Notes: generated by a model not told the origin, from the sequence alone. A stretch of DNA of 34,251 bases from Candidatus Babelota bacterium (GCA_013815795.1 JACDFK010000005.1:1-34251), one strand, 5' to 3'. Shown: positions 1-8,229, numbered from the stretch's first letter. Numbers and translations are program-made.

Positions 1-157
1 CATGGTAATGCACCATTATTGTCATAACTTCACTTAACGATAAACACATTGCTCTCATCCTTTTGTGTTTTCCAGAACTCAACGTACGCTTTCCCACGCA
101 TTCTTCGAAAGACTTGCAAAATTCATCTAGATAATAGAAACTTGTAGTTAAGTCCAT
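1..157 (-). CDS. IS982-family transposase, N-terminal part (cut by window edge)
   Basis: An open frame of 52 codons starts at the ATG at 155-157 and runs off the left edge. The peptide contains LDEFCKSFEECVGK, then a basic stretch (KHKRMRAM), then LSLSEVMTIMVHYH. As I remember the family, this is the typical start of IS982-type transposases: a short helix with FCK.FE, a basic linker, then SLSEIMTI...FH before the catalytic core. The catalytic acidic residues lie outside the window, so activity cannot be judged. No convincing terminal inverted repeat was identified upstream of the start. A match to the IS982 family by memory of the motif is the only evidence. Confidence 0.6.
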   Translation of the reverse strand, partial: MDLTTSFYYLDEFCKSFEECVGKRTLSSGKHKRMRAMCLSLSEVMTIMVHYH

Positions 158-1006
158 TGTGTAACCCTTTTTTTGACGTTGAATATTAAAAAAAGATTAG
201 CACACTGGACTTTTTTTGTAGATTCCTTAGATCGAGCTCACGTTAGTTAGTATTTTTCTATCCCTTCTTTTTATTTTAAATTTTATATTTCAAGAGATTA
301 CTATAAAAAGACAGCATTCTCTTACATAAGAAGTTATTCCAAAAACTGATAGGTTAGGGTTACACGCAGATGCTACGGTTAAAATCATTCTCCTGTTATC
401 TTAAGTAGAATCTTTTCTTGTTCATGTGTTACAAAATTTCTGATCAATATTTTTCGAATCATAGAGGTTATTTATAAGATTTTTTTTTCCTTCAGTCGCA
501 TCAGCAAACACTTTCTAACTACGCTCTACCCTTTTTCTCTGGTTTCTTTTATACCAAAAACCATACTCAAGATACATTCATACAACAACCACGTCCTTTG
601 TCACGTTCTAAAACACTGTTTAAGTCTCTCCTCAGGGCTATTACTGTGTTAAAAACTAGAGATTATAGATCTTTACGATTTAAAATTCTGTAAACAAAAT
701 CTCTAATGCGGAAATTAAGCAGGTACTTAACCTTTTTGCACTTTTAAAAACATATTGTTTAGCCATAAAAAGAGAAATGTAGCAGGATATAAGGTGGGTT
801 ACGTATGAGCACAGAACCAGTAACAACAGGCATTCTTATCTTTTAATTCACTATATAGGGGAGTTTTTTTTGAGAGTATGTAAAGTAGTTTTTAGATAGT
901 ATGATCATACTACGATTAGGTTATCGTGAAGACAGAAATTCTCATGCGTAAAAAAGGGGCCAGTAACGGTATGTTTTTCTGACCCTGAAAATGTACAGCA
1001 TTATTT
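158..1006. other. Gene-free stretch, about 850 bases
   Basis: No open frame with plausible coding character was found on either strand between the transposase start and the DJ-1 gene stop. A 10-base inverted pair (159-168 and 356-365, built on GTGTAACCC/GGGTTACAC) lies near the transposase start but was not tied to an element end. The rest is AT-rich with many short T runs. It may be decayed insertion-sequence or gene remnant sequence. Confidence 0.5.
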
Positions 1007-1588
1007 CTATTCTGAGAGTATTGTGGGATCCTTATAAGGCAAGGGTTCTACGTGAGGGGAACTCTGTTTTGATAAAACCTGCAATATTGCTTGGGCAAAC
1101 TCTTGAGCAGCGTCAGGGCCTGTGGCAGTAACAACTTTTCCGTCAGTGACTACCGGTTCTTTACTGTAGATAACTCCATGATCTTTAAAAATTTCTTCTA
1201 AAGCACCATCTTCGTCCCATCCGGTCGCTTTTTTGCCAGCTAAAACATGTGCTTGCGCTAATATGCGTGAGGAAATGCATATTGCTCCATAAGGTTTATC
1301 AAGAGCCATCATCTGCTCTAAAAGTCCATGAACAAGAGGGGTGTTTAACGAGTCAAGGGCGCCAGGTCCGCCGATGATGAACAGTCCATCATAGAGAGTA
1401 GGGTTAATTTGATCAATAGTCATATCGATTGAGGTAGAGGACGTATCCTTAGCAGTGGCATAACCAAGTTGATTACTTGCTGTAATGACCTGGACATTTT
1501 CGCTTTTAAGAATTTCAGCAGTGACGCCATATTCGATCTGTTGGTAGCCTTCATGGGCAATAAGAAGAACGATAGTGTGTTTAGCCAT
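1007..1588 (-). CDS. DJ-1/PfpI family protein
   Basis: The 193-residue protein has the full length and layout of the DJ-1/ThiJ/PfpI superfamily, a flavodoxin-like fold with a reactive cysteine at a nucleophile elbow. Visible motifs are the N-terminal strand IVLLIAHEGYQQIEY, the IIGGPGALDS loop (about residues 71-80), the elbow GAICISSRIL with Cys104, then LAGKKATGW and VVTDGKVVTATGPDAA near the C terminus. In classical PfpI proteases the cysteine is followed by histidine; here it is followed by Ile-Ser, so a PfpI-type protease is less likely than a glyoxalase/deglycase-like, chaperone or redox-sensing role. The ATG at 1588 has only a weak purine stretch upstream. It is the last gene on its strand before the long gene-free region. 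The exact substrate cannot be told. Confidence 0.85.
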   Translation of the reverse strand: MAKHTIVLLIAHEGYQQIEYGVTAEILKSENVQVITASNQLGYATAKDTSSTSIDMTIDQINPTLYDGLFIIGGPGALDSLNTPLVHGLLEQMMALDKPYGAICISSRILAQAHVLAGKKATGWDEDGALEEIFKDHGVIYSKEPVVTDGKVVTATGPDAAQEFAQAILQVLSKQSSPHVEPLPYKDPTILSE

Positions 1589-1658
1589 GGGAGAGCCCTT
1601 ATTTTTGAGAGTAAAAGTTGATGAATACTGTTAGTATAAAAAGGAAATCTTTTAAAAA

Positions 1659-2165
1659 TCAATAGCTTATATCCACTGGAACAAAGGCAAATCTGTTTTT
1701 TTTCATGAGTTTGTGCCTAGGAGTTAGTAGTACTGCTTTTGATCCTAGAACAATTTCTTCTGTCTGGCATACGATGATAACTGTGGTGCCATACTTATGT
1801 GCTACTCTCCTTAATTTTTCCCAAGCTGACCATCCTTTATTAGGTGGGCTACCGGACCAATGGGAAACATACAGTTTTTTTACCCGTATCTTTTCAAGGA
1901 GACACTCTAAAGCAATAAAATTCATGGTAGAAGGCTGCAAAGAGATTAGTGCGTCAAGTGCTGTAATTCCTTTTTTTCGGAGCGTTGGGATAAGGGTGTA
2001 TTCGACAAATGAAGACGCTGATAGTCGTCTTCCTAAGCATCCCGGGTTTATTAGCGCGGCAGCATGGGATGAGTATATAAGAGTGAGTTCCTTCTCAAAG
2101 CAGGGTATAGTTTCTACCTGTTCCTGTGAAGGAATAGTTGAATGTAATAAGAAAGCTTTTTCCAC
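1659..2165 (-). pseudogene. ComEC/Rec2-like C-terminal (metallo-beta-lactamase-like) part, out of frame with the upstream part
   Basis: A 168-codon frame opens at a GTG directly after an in-frame TGA and overlaps the preceding gene by 71 bases in another frame. The sequence KELTLIYSSHAAALINPG followed by TLIPTLRKKGITALDALISL resembles the C-terminal hydrolase-like domain of ComEC, where a DVGQGD strand, an IDxG loop and a 'Lrk.GI..lD.liltH' helix-strand occur in this order. The histidine/aspartate metal ligands expected after the last strand are replaced (SLQPSTMNF), so the domain looks catalytically dead or strongly diverged. There is no clear ribosome binding site. Removing one A from the A5 run (2157-2161, read on the minus strand) would join it to the upstream membrane part. 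Family assignment rests on pattern only. Confidence 0.45.
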
Positions 2166-2616
2166 TCATAAGACCACACAAAGCGATACTACTTTTTAAG
2201 GAGGAGCGGAGTTTTTTAGAGTGAAGTACTATTCCTCCAGAGAGTGCAAAGAGAACATAGGTCCAGGAAGGTGGATTAGGGAGCGCTAAAAGCCAAGAGC
2301 GATTGCCATAGGCGAGTACACAGGTCCAGATTTCGGTAAGATATTCTAAAGGAATGATAAATAAGATACTTGAGACACTGAGCAGTTCGCACACAAAAAT
2401 ACATGATGAGAGTACAAGAAAAAGGGTAAGAAAGGGAGCGAATATAAAATTACCTACCATACAAGCTCCTGAGAGAGGAAGGCCTGCAGCTAATAAAAAA
2501 GGCACGGAAATGAAGGTAATAAAGAGCTGTAAATGTAGAAATGAAAGGGTTTTTTTAAAAAATCTCTTAATGATAGGTATGCTTTGAAGATGCATTTTTT
2601 TAAGATCGATATTCAT
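2095..2616 (-). CDS. Membrane protein resembling the end of the ComEC competence domain
   Basis: The 173-residue product has several strongly hydrophobic segments (about residues 25-45, 50-72, 75-95 and 120-135). The order 'LxxQLFITFISVPFLL..GLPLSGACMVGNFIFAPFLTLF' is like the last helices of the ComEC/Rec2 channel domain, where a 'P...GN(L/F)...P' segment precedes the hydrolase-like domain. ComEC moves single-stranded DNA across the inner membrane; the usual N-terminal domains are absent here. The start is well supported: AAGGAG lies seven bases upstream of the ATG. The final residues, after the A5 run near 2157, read like out-of-frame sequence, which supports a frame change into the following part. 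It is divergent from transketolase, with an 83-base gap. A generic small membrane protein is the alternative. Confidence 0.45.
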   Translation of the reverse strand: MNIDLKKMHLQSIPIIKRFFKKTLSFLHLQLFITFISVPFLLAAGLPLSGACMVGNFIFAPFLTLFLVLSSCIFVCELLSVSSILFIIPLEYLTEIWTCVLAYGNRSWLLALPNPPSWTYVLFALSGGIVLHSKKLRSSLKSSIALCGLMSGKSFLITFNYSFTGTGRNYTLL

Positions 2617-2622
2617 ATTCTA

Positions 2623-2630
2623 TCTCCTTT
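2623..2630 (-). promoter_or_regulatory. Strong ribosome binding site of the ComEC-like membrane gene
   Basis: On the minus strand the sequence reads AAAGGAGATAGAAT then ATG. This near-ideal Shine-Dalgarno fixes the start at 2616 and shows that the gene is expressed without the normal ComEC N terminus. Confidence 0.7.
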
Positions 2631-2699
2631 TGTAGAGCTTATAGTATACTGATCTTTGTATGGAAATATACTGAGTAATTTTGAGTAAATGAGTAGACG

Positions 2700-4565
2700 A
2701 TGAGTACTAATAATAACGAGCTAATTTCTCTTTTGCGTAAAAGGGCTTATAATCTTCGAGTTTTATCTTTAGAAGCAACTACCGCTGCAGGATCGGGACA
2801 TCCCTCTTCATGTTTATCCTCAGCCGATATAGTTGCAACACTGTTTTTCCACGTTTTGAAGTATGATCTTTCTAATCCCGATAATCCTACAAATGATCGC
2901 TTTATCTTATCCAAGGGGCATGCAGCCCCTATTTTGTATGCAGCGTGGGAACAGCTAGGAGTTATTTCAAAAGAAGATCTTCTTTCTTTTCGATCTTTTT
3001 CATCGGTTTTAGAAGGACATCCAACACCGCGATTTGCCTATACCGATGTTGCTACGGGATCCTTGGGGTGCGGTTTATCCTATGGATTAGGAATGGCACT
3101 GAGTGCACGATTAAGTTCTCTTCCTTTTTATACGTATGTTTTATTGGGTGACAGTGAGATGGCTGAAGGTTCTGTATGGGAAGCGATTGAAATTGCCTCC
3201 TTTTATAAAGTTGATAATCTGGTGGCGATTGTTGATGTAAACAGTCTTGGTCAAACGACATACACGTTAGACAATCATGATGTGAAAAAACATGAAGCTC
3301 GCTGGAAAGCCTTTGGGTGGAACACTTATATTATCAACGGACACGATATAGCCCAGATACTGGAGGCTTTGACGCAAGCCAAGACGATTCGTGATAAACC
3401 TACTGTTATTATTGCTCATACGGTAAAGGGTTATGGACTTCTCTCCTCTGAAAGTAAGGAAGGCTATCACGGCAAAGCTTTTCCAAAAAAAGATTTGCCT
3501 CTAATCCTTAAAGAGCTAAAAGATCGTTTTCCTGATGATGCTAACTTTACTTTCGAGCCGGTAGTAATCCCTCCGTATATACGTAAAAAAAAGGTGACTT
3601 CTAAAGTTGTCTTACCTAAAAGTACCTATCAACAGGGAACTGCCATTGCGACCAGAAAAGTGTTTGGTGAAACGCTCGCTTTAGCAGGCACCGTGGTTTC
3701 TACACTGGTAAGTCTTGATGCAGAAGTGAAGAATTCAACTTTTGCTGAAATTTTTGAGCGAGCTTTTCCACGGAGATTTTTTCAGTGTTTTGTAGCTGAA
3801 CAAAATATGATAGCGATGGCGAACGGTTTTACAGCTCGTCATTATATTACTTTTAGCTCAACGTTTGCTTCTTTTTTAACTCGAGCTCACGATCAGTTAC
3901 GCATGGCTGCTATTGGCAGGTCTCCTTTACGGATAGCAGGATCGCATGCCGGTGTTTCTATTGGACAAGATGGGCCTTCTCAAATGGGGCTAGAAGATAT
4001 TGGATGTATGCGAGCACTTCCTGATTCTTTGGTATTATATCCTTGTGATGCTACCAGTACCCATAACCTTCTAGAGCTTATGCTTAATTATAATGAGGGG
4101 ATAAGTTATCTACGGCTTACACGAGCTGAAACTCCCGTAATATACGATTCTTCAGAGGTTTTTGTAGTGGGTGGATCTAAAGTTTTACGTGAAAGTGATA
4201 GTGACAGTGTGTGCATAATTGCTGCAGGTATTACGGTATTTGAAGCATTAAAAGCGTATGATGTGTTGCACAAGAAGGGTGTAAATGTATCGATTGTCGA
4301 TGCATACTCACTAAAACCTCTTGATGAAGCAGCATTTAAAAAACAGACTTTAAAGTCCAATAAACGGATTATAACGGTTGAAGATCATTATAGACAAGGC
4401 GGTTTAGGCGAAGCGATCTGTTATGCTTTACGAAATGAAGGATACCGTATTGAAGTTTTGGCAGTAGAGATGCTTTCAAAATCTGGATCTCCCCAAGAGT
4501 TATTAGCTTTTCATCGTATTGATTCTACAGCGATCATTGAAACGGTATATAAGATGCTTACGTGA
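2700..4565 (+). CDS. tkt: Transketolase
   Basis: The 621-residue protein matches the compact animal/Thermotoga-like transketolase form. It transfers two-carbon ketol units between sugar phosphates in the non-oxidative pentose phosphate pathway, using thiamine diphosphate. Visible are the GSGHPSS start of the TPP domain (residues 31-37), LSKGHAAPILYA (70-81), and the TPP/Mg motif from GDSEMAEGSVWE (150-161) to NLVAIVDVNSLGQ. The catalytic glutamate lies in FVAEQNMIAMANG (Glu367), with SHAGVSIGQDGPSQM after it. The C-terminal domain follows. The ATG at 2700 has only a weak ribosome binding site. It is divergent from the ComEC-like gene and stands alone, followed by a hairpin terminator. All key residues appear present. 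In an intracellular bacterium this would supply ribose-5-phosphate and erythrose-4-phosphate. Confidence 0.95.
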   Translation: MSTNNNELISLLRKRAYNLRVLSLEATTAAGSGHPSSCLSSADIVATLFFHVLKYDLSNPDNPTNDRFILSKGHAAPILYAAWEQLGVISKEDLLSFRSFSSVLEGHPTPRFAYTDVATGSLGCGLSYGLGMALSARLSSLPFYTYVLLGDSEMAEGSVWEAIEIASFYKVDNLVAIVDVNSLGQTTYTLDNHDVKKHEARWKAFGWNTYIINGHDIAQILEALTQAKTIRDKPTVIIAHTVKGYGLLSSESKEGYHGKAFPKKDLPLILKELKDRFPDDANFTFEPVVIPPYIRKKKVTSKVVLPKSTYQQGTAIATRKVFGETLALAGTVVSTLVSLDAEVKNSTFAEIFERAFPRRFFQCFVAEQNMIAMANGFTARHYITFSSTFASFLTRAHDQLRMAAIGRSPLRIAGSHAGVSIGQDGPSQMGLEDIGCMRALPDSLVLYPCDATSTHNLLELMLNYNEGISYLRLTRAETPVIYDSSEVFVVGGSKVLRESDSDSVCIIAAGITVFEALKAYDVLHKKGVNVSIVDAYSLKPLDEAAFKKQTLKSNKRIITVEDHYRQGGLGEAICYALRNEGYRIEVLAVEMLSKSGSPQELLAFHRIDSTAIIETVYKMLT

Positions 4566-4862
4566 ATACCCATAATTTGTATAAAAAAAGGTAGAGAAGA
4601 ATATCCTTATTATAGGGTTAGTTCCACTACCTTTTTCACTGCCTGTCTAATTGCACATATATTCTTGGTGAAGATAAGAGGTATGTAGAAAGAGGTATAA
4701 TTATCGTAAAAAGGAGACTGCACAGCACTGATTTTGTAGAGCTATCTCTTTGTGTAATTTGCACGAGAGACTTTATAAGAGCTCTGAACTTCTTGACAAG
4801 TTGTATGTTATTCATAGAATATAACTGAACGGTGGTTTCTGTGGTTTTTTATTGAAAGGTGT
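4566..4862 (+). other. Intergenic stretch with terminator and possible promoter
   Basis: The first part carries the transketolase terminator. Further on a TTGACA at 4793-4798 is followed by AT-rich sequence with TATAAC at 4820-4825, but the spacing (21 bases) is too long for a standard sigma-70 promoter, so the promoter is uncertain. No open frame or RNA gene was seen. Confidence 0.4.
4585..4636 (+). terminator. Likely terminator of transketolase
   Basis: AAAAAGGTAG (4585-4594) pairs perfectly with CTACCTTTTT (4627-4636). The 32-base loop holds a smaller CCT/AGG hairpin. The 3' arm ends in T5, as in an intrinsic terminator. Confidence 0.55.
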
Positions 4863-5777
4863 ATGGAGATGAATATGGTAAAAAAAATAGTTTTTATGAG
4901 CTGCCTCATTGCTGGTTGTACCCTGTCTGCTATGAATGTAAATTATGGATATATTGCAAGCTATAATAATGCGATTGACAGCTGGTATTTTGTTAATAAC
5001 GGTACAGTCACCGGATACAATAGTGTTACATTAAATGTAAAAAGTTTATCCGGAAGCGGTACTATTTCGGCACCTACAATAACTATCTGCTGCGATGAAT
5101 TCGATTTTACCGGGACTATTTCCTGTGATGGTAATTGCCGCATTTATGCAAAAAAATCGTTTAATCCAAAAACTTTTACCAAAGAAGGAAAGGGTAGTTT
5201 TACTATTATTATAAGTTCTTCTGATGTTGAACGGCATAACATCTCGACCCTTCTTACAAGAGCATCTAATTGTATGTTAATCAATGCAGTGTCATTGACA
5301 GATGAGCTTATTGATAAGAACATTAACGAAATTCGACGCAATGCTTATCTTAATAGTATTAATGAACAAACTCTTATGATATCTTTTCAAAAAGAGCTAC
5401 AAACCAAGATTGCTTATCATGCTGAGCGATTAGACCAAGAAAGAGACGCTTCTGAATTACATAAAGGATTAAGAAACGTCGGGATAGGGCTCACTGGTGT
5501 AGTTCTAGCTGCTTTAGGATATACTTATAGAGTGAAAACGGCAGATTTCGTCCGTACCTGTATACCAACCTTTGAAAATGATGTAGTCACGGCTGGTGCG
5601 GCTTGCTTGGGTATTCTCTCTCTTATTCCTGTTGGTCTATCGGTGGAAAAGTTTTCTAAAGGATTGAATCCTCGGCATAAAGAGAATCATGAAAGATTAT
5701 TGCGGCTACAAGCAAAACTGGATCAAGCCTTTAAACAAGCTTATGTGTCGCAAGACCAGATAATAAAGCTATCCTAA
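4863..5777 (+). CDS. Unrecognised exported/membrane protein
   Basis: I do not recognise this 304-residue protein. It starts with a basic stretch and a hydrophobic core ending in LIAGCTLSAMN, which reads either as a signal peptide cleaved after SA or as a lipobox (IAGC). The mature N-terminal 90 residues are rich in Gly, Ser, Thr and Asn, with short alternating hydrophobic residues (GTVTGYNSVTLNVKSLSGSG), suggesting a small beta-rich or beta-solenoid domain. A charged helical region follows (about residues 150-205). Two hydrophobic segments (about 208-224 and 240-262) and a C-terminal helical tail (HERLLRLQAKLDQAFKQAY) end the protein. A second ATG at 4872 would also place a ribosome binding site (GGAG) too close, so 4863 is kept. 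It is monocistronic and ends at a very strong terminator. Confidence 0.6.
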   Translation: MEMNMVKKIVFMSCLIAGCTLSAMNVNYGYIASYNNAIDSWYFVNNGTVTGYNSVTLNVKSLSGSGTISAPTITICCDEFDFTGTISCDGNCRIYAKKSFNPKTFTKEGKGSFTIIISSSDVERHNISTLLTRASNCMLINAVSLTDELIDKNINEIRRNAYLNSINEQTLMISFQKELQTKIAYHAERLDQERDASELHKGLRNVGIGLTGVVLAALGYTYRVKTADFVRTCIPTFENDVVTAGAACLGILSLIPVGLSVEKFSKGLNPRHKENHERLLRLQAKLDQAFKQAYVSQDQIIKLS

Positions 5778-5840
5778 AATTAGAACAGTAGTAAACAGAG
5801 TAATACACTGTTTATATCCAGCTCTATACGGACTTTTAGT

Positions 5841-5882
5841 AAGGAGTGCTCATTTCTTCGTTATTGAGAATGAGCACTCCTT
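5841..5882 (+). terminator. Strong intrinsic terminator inside the 3' end of the convergent gene
   Basis: AAGGAGTGCTCATT (5841-5854) pairs perfectly over 14 bases with AATGAGCACTCCTT (5869-5882). The loop has 14 bases and is followed by ATTTTTG. It would terminate the plus-strand gene ending at 5777. The stop codon and last ten codons of the minus-strand hydrolase gene lie within the hairpin, so one sequence is both coding and terminator. Confidence 0.85.
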
Positions 5883-6686
5883 ATTTTTGTCTAAGATATA
5901 CGTTATCTCTTGCCCAATGCCTGGCTTTTCAATCTGAGAGTTTTCCATACATTCAATCAAGGCAGGCAAGGCTTCGATAAATTCATGTTGGATAAATTCG
6001 ATGTGAAGGAGTTCTCGATGAGAATATTTAGCATGGACTTCTATAAGATTGGAGGCGTTTTCAAAGTGTCGCAAAGAAAAAAACGGCCCTACCTGTTTTA
6101 GATGGGTTACGGTAAACTCAAGGCCTTTAGATTTTATGCTTTCTAAAAAATTATACACTCCTTGAGGATCGATTTTTTGAATAATATCAAAGTGTGAATG
6201 GATCGAAATAATCGACCGAAACATTGAGCTATTGATATAAGGAGCTGTTTCTTTTTGCACGGGACAGGCAATAAGAATAACCTCTTCGATACAAAGGATA
6301 GCTGTCGATTTTATTCTTGAAAGATTGAGCGCAACGTTTCCACCGTGACTATGTGCTATAAGCCGAAATGAAGCTATAGTTCCTTGTAATAACAGTTTAT
6401 TTGTGAGTTCAGAAAGCTGTGCATAAAGTTCAGCCGCGGCTTTTTTGCGTTCACTGCTCAGTAGCTTTCCAGTCCATCCAAAAAGATAAAAAAAATCCTT
6501 GTCGAATAATCGGGAGTTCGTTGTACACATAAGATAACCAAGAGTTACCAGATGGTGTTCTTCTAGAGAAGTAAGAGGATGCAATCCTAGGGGACACCAA
6601 AATATATCCTTAAGAATTGGTAGGTTTCTTAACGTATCAGGAGGAACGGTCCCATGAATAAAAATTGTTATTAGGCGTTTTTGCAT
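5850..6686 (-). CDS. Alpha/beta-hydrolase (lipase/esterase-like)
   Basis: The 278-residue protein starts with the strand and oxyanion loop LITIFIHGTVPP (residues 4-15), as in alpha/beta-hydrolases. The nucleophile elbow is LIAHSHGGNVALN near residue 125; the serine sits in a His-Ser-His-Gly-Gly context, close to the GxSxG of lipases. Candidate acid and histidine residues follow in HSHFDIIQKIDP and VHAKYSHRELLH, but the exact triad cannot be fixed by eye. No signal peptide or membrane anchor is visible, so it is probably cytoplasmic. Substrate unknown; a lipid or acyl ester is plausible. A good minus-strand promoter lies upstream. Its last codons are built into the terminator hairpin of the convergent gene. 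Confidence 0.7.
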   Translation of the reverse strand: MQKRLITIFIHGTVPPDTLRNLPILKDIFWCPLGLHPLTSLEEHHLVTLGYLMCTTNSRLFDKDFFYLFGWTGKLLSSERKKAAAELYAQLSELTNKLLLQGTIASFRLIAHSHGGNVALNLSRIKSTAILCIEEVILIACPVQKETAPYINSSMFRSIISIHSHFDIIQKIDPQGVYNFLESIKSKGLEFTVTHLKQVGPFFSLRHFENASNLIEVHAKYSHRELLHIEFIQHEFIEALPALIECMENSQIEKPGIGQEITYILDKNKECSFSITKK

Positions 6687-6709
6687 GTTTTGTATTATCC
6701 TTTTATTGT

Positions 6710-6738
6710 AGTATACTGATTTAAGGAAATATCTTCAA
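6710..6738 (-). promoter_or_regulatory. Sigma-70-type promoter of the hydrolase gene
   Basis: On the minus strand TTGAAG (6733-6738) is followed after 17 bases by TATACT (6710-6715). This would place transcription start about 17-20 bases before the ATG at 6686. The -10 lies in the palindrome AGTATACT, which also offers TATACT on the plus strand. Confidence 0.45.
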
Positions 6739-6787
6739 TTTTTTGTGTGTCAGTGCCCCTTATAGTGATATAAGGTTATTGCAAAGG

Positions 6788-6794
6788 AAGGAGG
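6788..6794 (+). promoter_or_regulatory. Ribosome binding site of the NfeD-like gene
   Basis: AAGGAGG lies four bases before the ATG at 6799 and decides this start over the out-of-frame ATG at 6795. Confidence 0.7.
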
Positions 6795-6798
6795 ATGT

Positions 6799-7236
6799 AT
6801 GGAAAGTTTTACGTGGTGGATAGTGCTTCTGGTAGGGTGTACGATTTTAGAACTGAGCTCACCTGGAATGTTTTTTTTCCTCTCTTTTTCTTGTGGAGCA
6901 TTAGCAGCTGCTTTCTACTCATTTTTTTATGATAATACGACGGTTGAATTTAGTATCTTTTTAGTAGTTACTGCACTATCGTTTTTTGCATTAAGACGGT
7001 ATGAAAGATCTTCAAAGGATACTTTGTATGAAACTAATGTATATGCATTGCATGGACGAAAAGGAACTGTTCTTGAAAAAATATCTCCGCTTGAAAAGGG
7101 ATGGGTAACAATTGAGGGTCAGATATGGGCCGCTTTTCCGGCGAATCAAGAATCGATAGAGAAAGGATCCATTATTTTAGTAGTAAACTCTGAAGGGTCA
7201 CATCTGGTTGTTAAAAAAATTGGCGATACCGTATAA
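6799..7236 (+). CDS. Short NfeD-like membrane protein
   Basis: This 145-residue protein has the architecture of short NfeD proteins. It begins with a hydrophobic N terminus (WWIVLLVGCTILELSSPGMFFFLSFSCGALAAAF, roughly residues 6-40), followed by another membrane segment (about 50-68). A C-terminal OB-fold-like domain follows, with the family pattern GRKGTVLEKISPLEKGWV, then EGQIWAAF and GSIILVVNSEGSHLVVKKI. NfeD proteins pair with SPFH/stomatin-type proteins in membrane microdomains, and the next gene, 12 bases downstream, is such a protein. The usual bacterial operon order (NfeD then stomatin-like) is kept. No protease domain is present, so this is the short form (NfeD1b-like). Confidence 0.88.
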   Translation: MESFTWWIVLLVGCTILELSSPGMFFFLSFSCGALAAAFYSFFYDNTTVEFSIFLVVTALSFFALRRYERSSKDTLYETNVYALHGRKGTVLEKISPLEKGWVTIEGQIWAAFPANQESIEKGSIILVVNSEGSHLVVKKIGDTV

Positions 7237-7248
7237 GAAAGGAAAAAT

Positions 7249-8229
7249 ATGGTTATAATGACAGTAGTTTTAGCTGCAGTTGCAGCATTGTTTTTGGTTT
7301 TTCTGTATAAATCACTCTATCTAGTGCAGCAGGCGGAAGCAATAATAATTGAGCGTTTTGGTCGGTTTGATAGACTTTTAGGGCCCGGCATTCATATTGT
7401 TATTCCTTTTATTGAGAGACCACGTTCGGTCTATTGGAGCTTTCTAAGCTTGGGTCCCGATAAGCGTTATTTTAGGTATACCAAATCTGTGTTTAAAATA
7501 GATTTGCGTGAAAGTGTGCATGATTTTCCTAAGCAAAATGTTATTACACGAGATAACGTGACAATGGAAATTAATGCGCTTGTATATTATCAAATTACCG
7601 ATCCTAAAAGAGCGATTTATGAAGTTAATAACTTTCCTGAAGCAATTGAGAAATTAACTCAAACCACCCTTCGTAACGTAATTGGTTCCTTAGATCTTGA
7701 TCAATCTTTGGTATCACGTGATGCAATAAATGAGCGACTACGGACCATTTTAGAAGAGGCTGCCGATAAATGGGGTGTAAAGGTTACCCGCGTTGAGCTC
7801 CAGGATGTTAATCCTCCTGTTGATATACGAACCGCTATGGAAAAACAGATGCGTGCTGAACGGGATCGTCGTGCGGTAATGATCGAAGCTGAAGGACAAA
7901 AAATGGCCGCTATTTTGCAGGCTGAAGGACAAAGAGAGTCTGGTGTATTACGGGCAAGAGGTATTGCTGATTCTCGTGTTATCGATGCTCAAAGTGAAGC
8001 TGAATCCCGTTTGAAAATTATAGAAGCTGAAGCAAAAGCTATCGAGCTTATTCGTAGTGCTGCTCCTAATCAAGATCCGCTTTCTTATCTTGCTGCAACG
8101 CAATATATTAAAACACTTCCCAAGCTTATGGAAGGAAAGGATAATAAGTTAATTATTCTTCCGTATGAAGCAACTGGTCTTGGTGGTTCTATTGCAGCTA
8201 TGAAAAAGCTTTTGGGAGAAGTTCAGTAA
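7249..8229 (+). CDS. SPFH/band 7 protein (stomatin/paraslipin-like)
   Basis: The 326-residue protein has one N-terminal membrane anchor (VLAAVAALFLVFLYKSLYLV, about residues 6-25). The band 7 domain follows, starting VQQAEAIIIERFGRFDRLLGPGIH, with RDNVTMEINALVYYQITDP and VTRVELQDVNPP, and then a long Ala/Glu-rich coiled coil (RAERDRRAVMIEAEGQ... about 200-265). The C-terminal domain has the paraslipin/QmcA-like LSYLAATQYIKTLPKL and ends MKKLLGEVQ. It is thought to oligomerise into membrane scaffolds together with the upstream NfeD-like protein. AAAGGA lies just before the ATG. An insertion of about 15 residues (SFLSLGPDKRYFRYTK) sits early in the band 7 domain compared with what I remember. 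Fragments of this gene's 3' end are repeated downstream at 9090-9510. Confidence 0.92.
   Translation: MVIMTVVLAAVAALFLVFLYKSLYLVQQAEAIIIERFGRFDRLLGPGIHIVIPFIERPRSVYWSFLSLGPDKRYFRYTKSVFKIDLRESVHDFPKQNVITRDNVTMEINALVYYQITDPKRAIYEVNNFPEAIEKLTQTTLRNVIGSLDLDQSLVSRDAINERLRTILEEAADKWGVKVTRVELQDVNPPVDIRTAMEKQMRAERDRRAVMIEAEGQKMAAILQAEGQRESGVLRARGIADSRVIDAQSEAESRLKIIEAEAKAIELIRSAAPNQDPLSYLAATQYIKTLPKLMEGKDNKLIILPYEATGLGGSIAAMKKLLGEVQ

Noticed and set aside
159-365. 10-base inverted pair GTGTAACCCT / AGGGTTACAC as insertion-sequence ends
   Set aside because: Terminal repeats should flank the transposase; here both copies lie on the same side of it, so they cannot be its two ends.
1705-2199. 164-codon plus-strand frame opposite the ComEC-like fragment
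   Set aside because: It is the mirror of the minus-strand frame, with no domain pattern and no ribosome binding site; the minus-strand reading fits a known family better.
4863-5777. Adhesin or autotransporter reading of the Gly/Ser/Thr-rich N-terminal domain
   Set aside because: The region is only about 90 residues and lacks a barrel or anchor motif; two later hydrophobic segments suggest a membrane protein, so no function is assigned.
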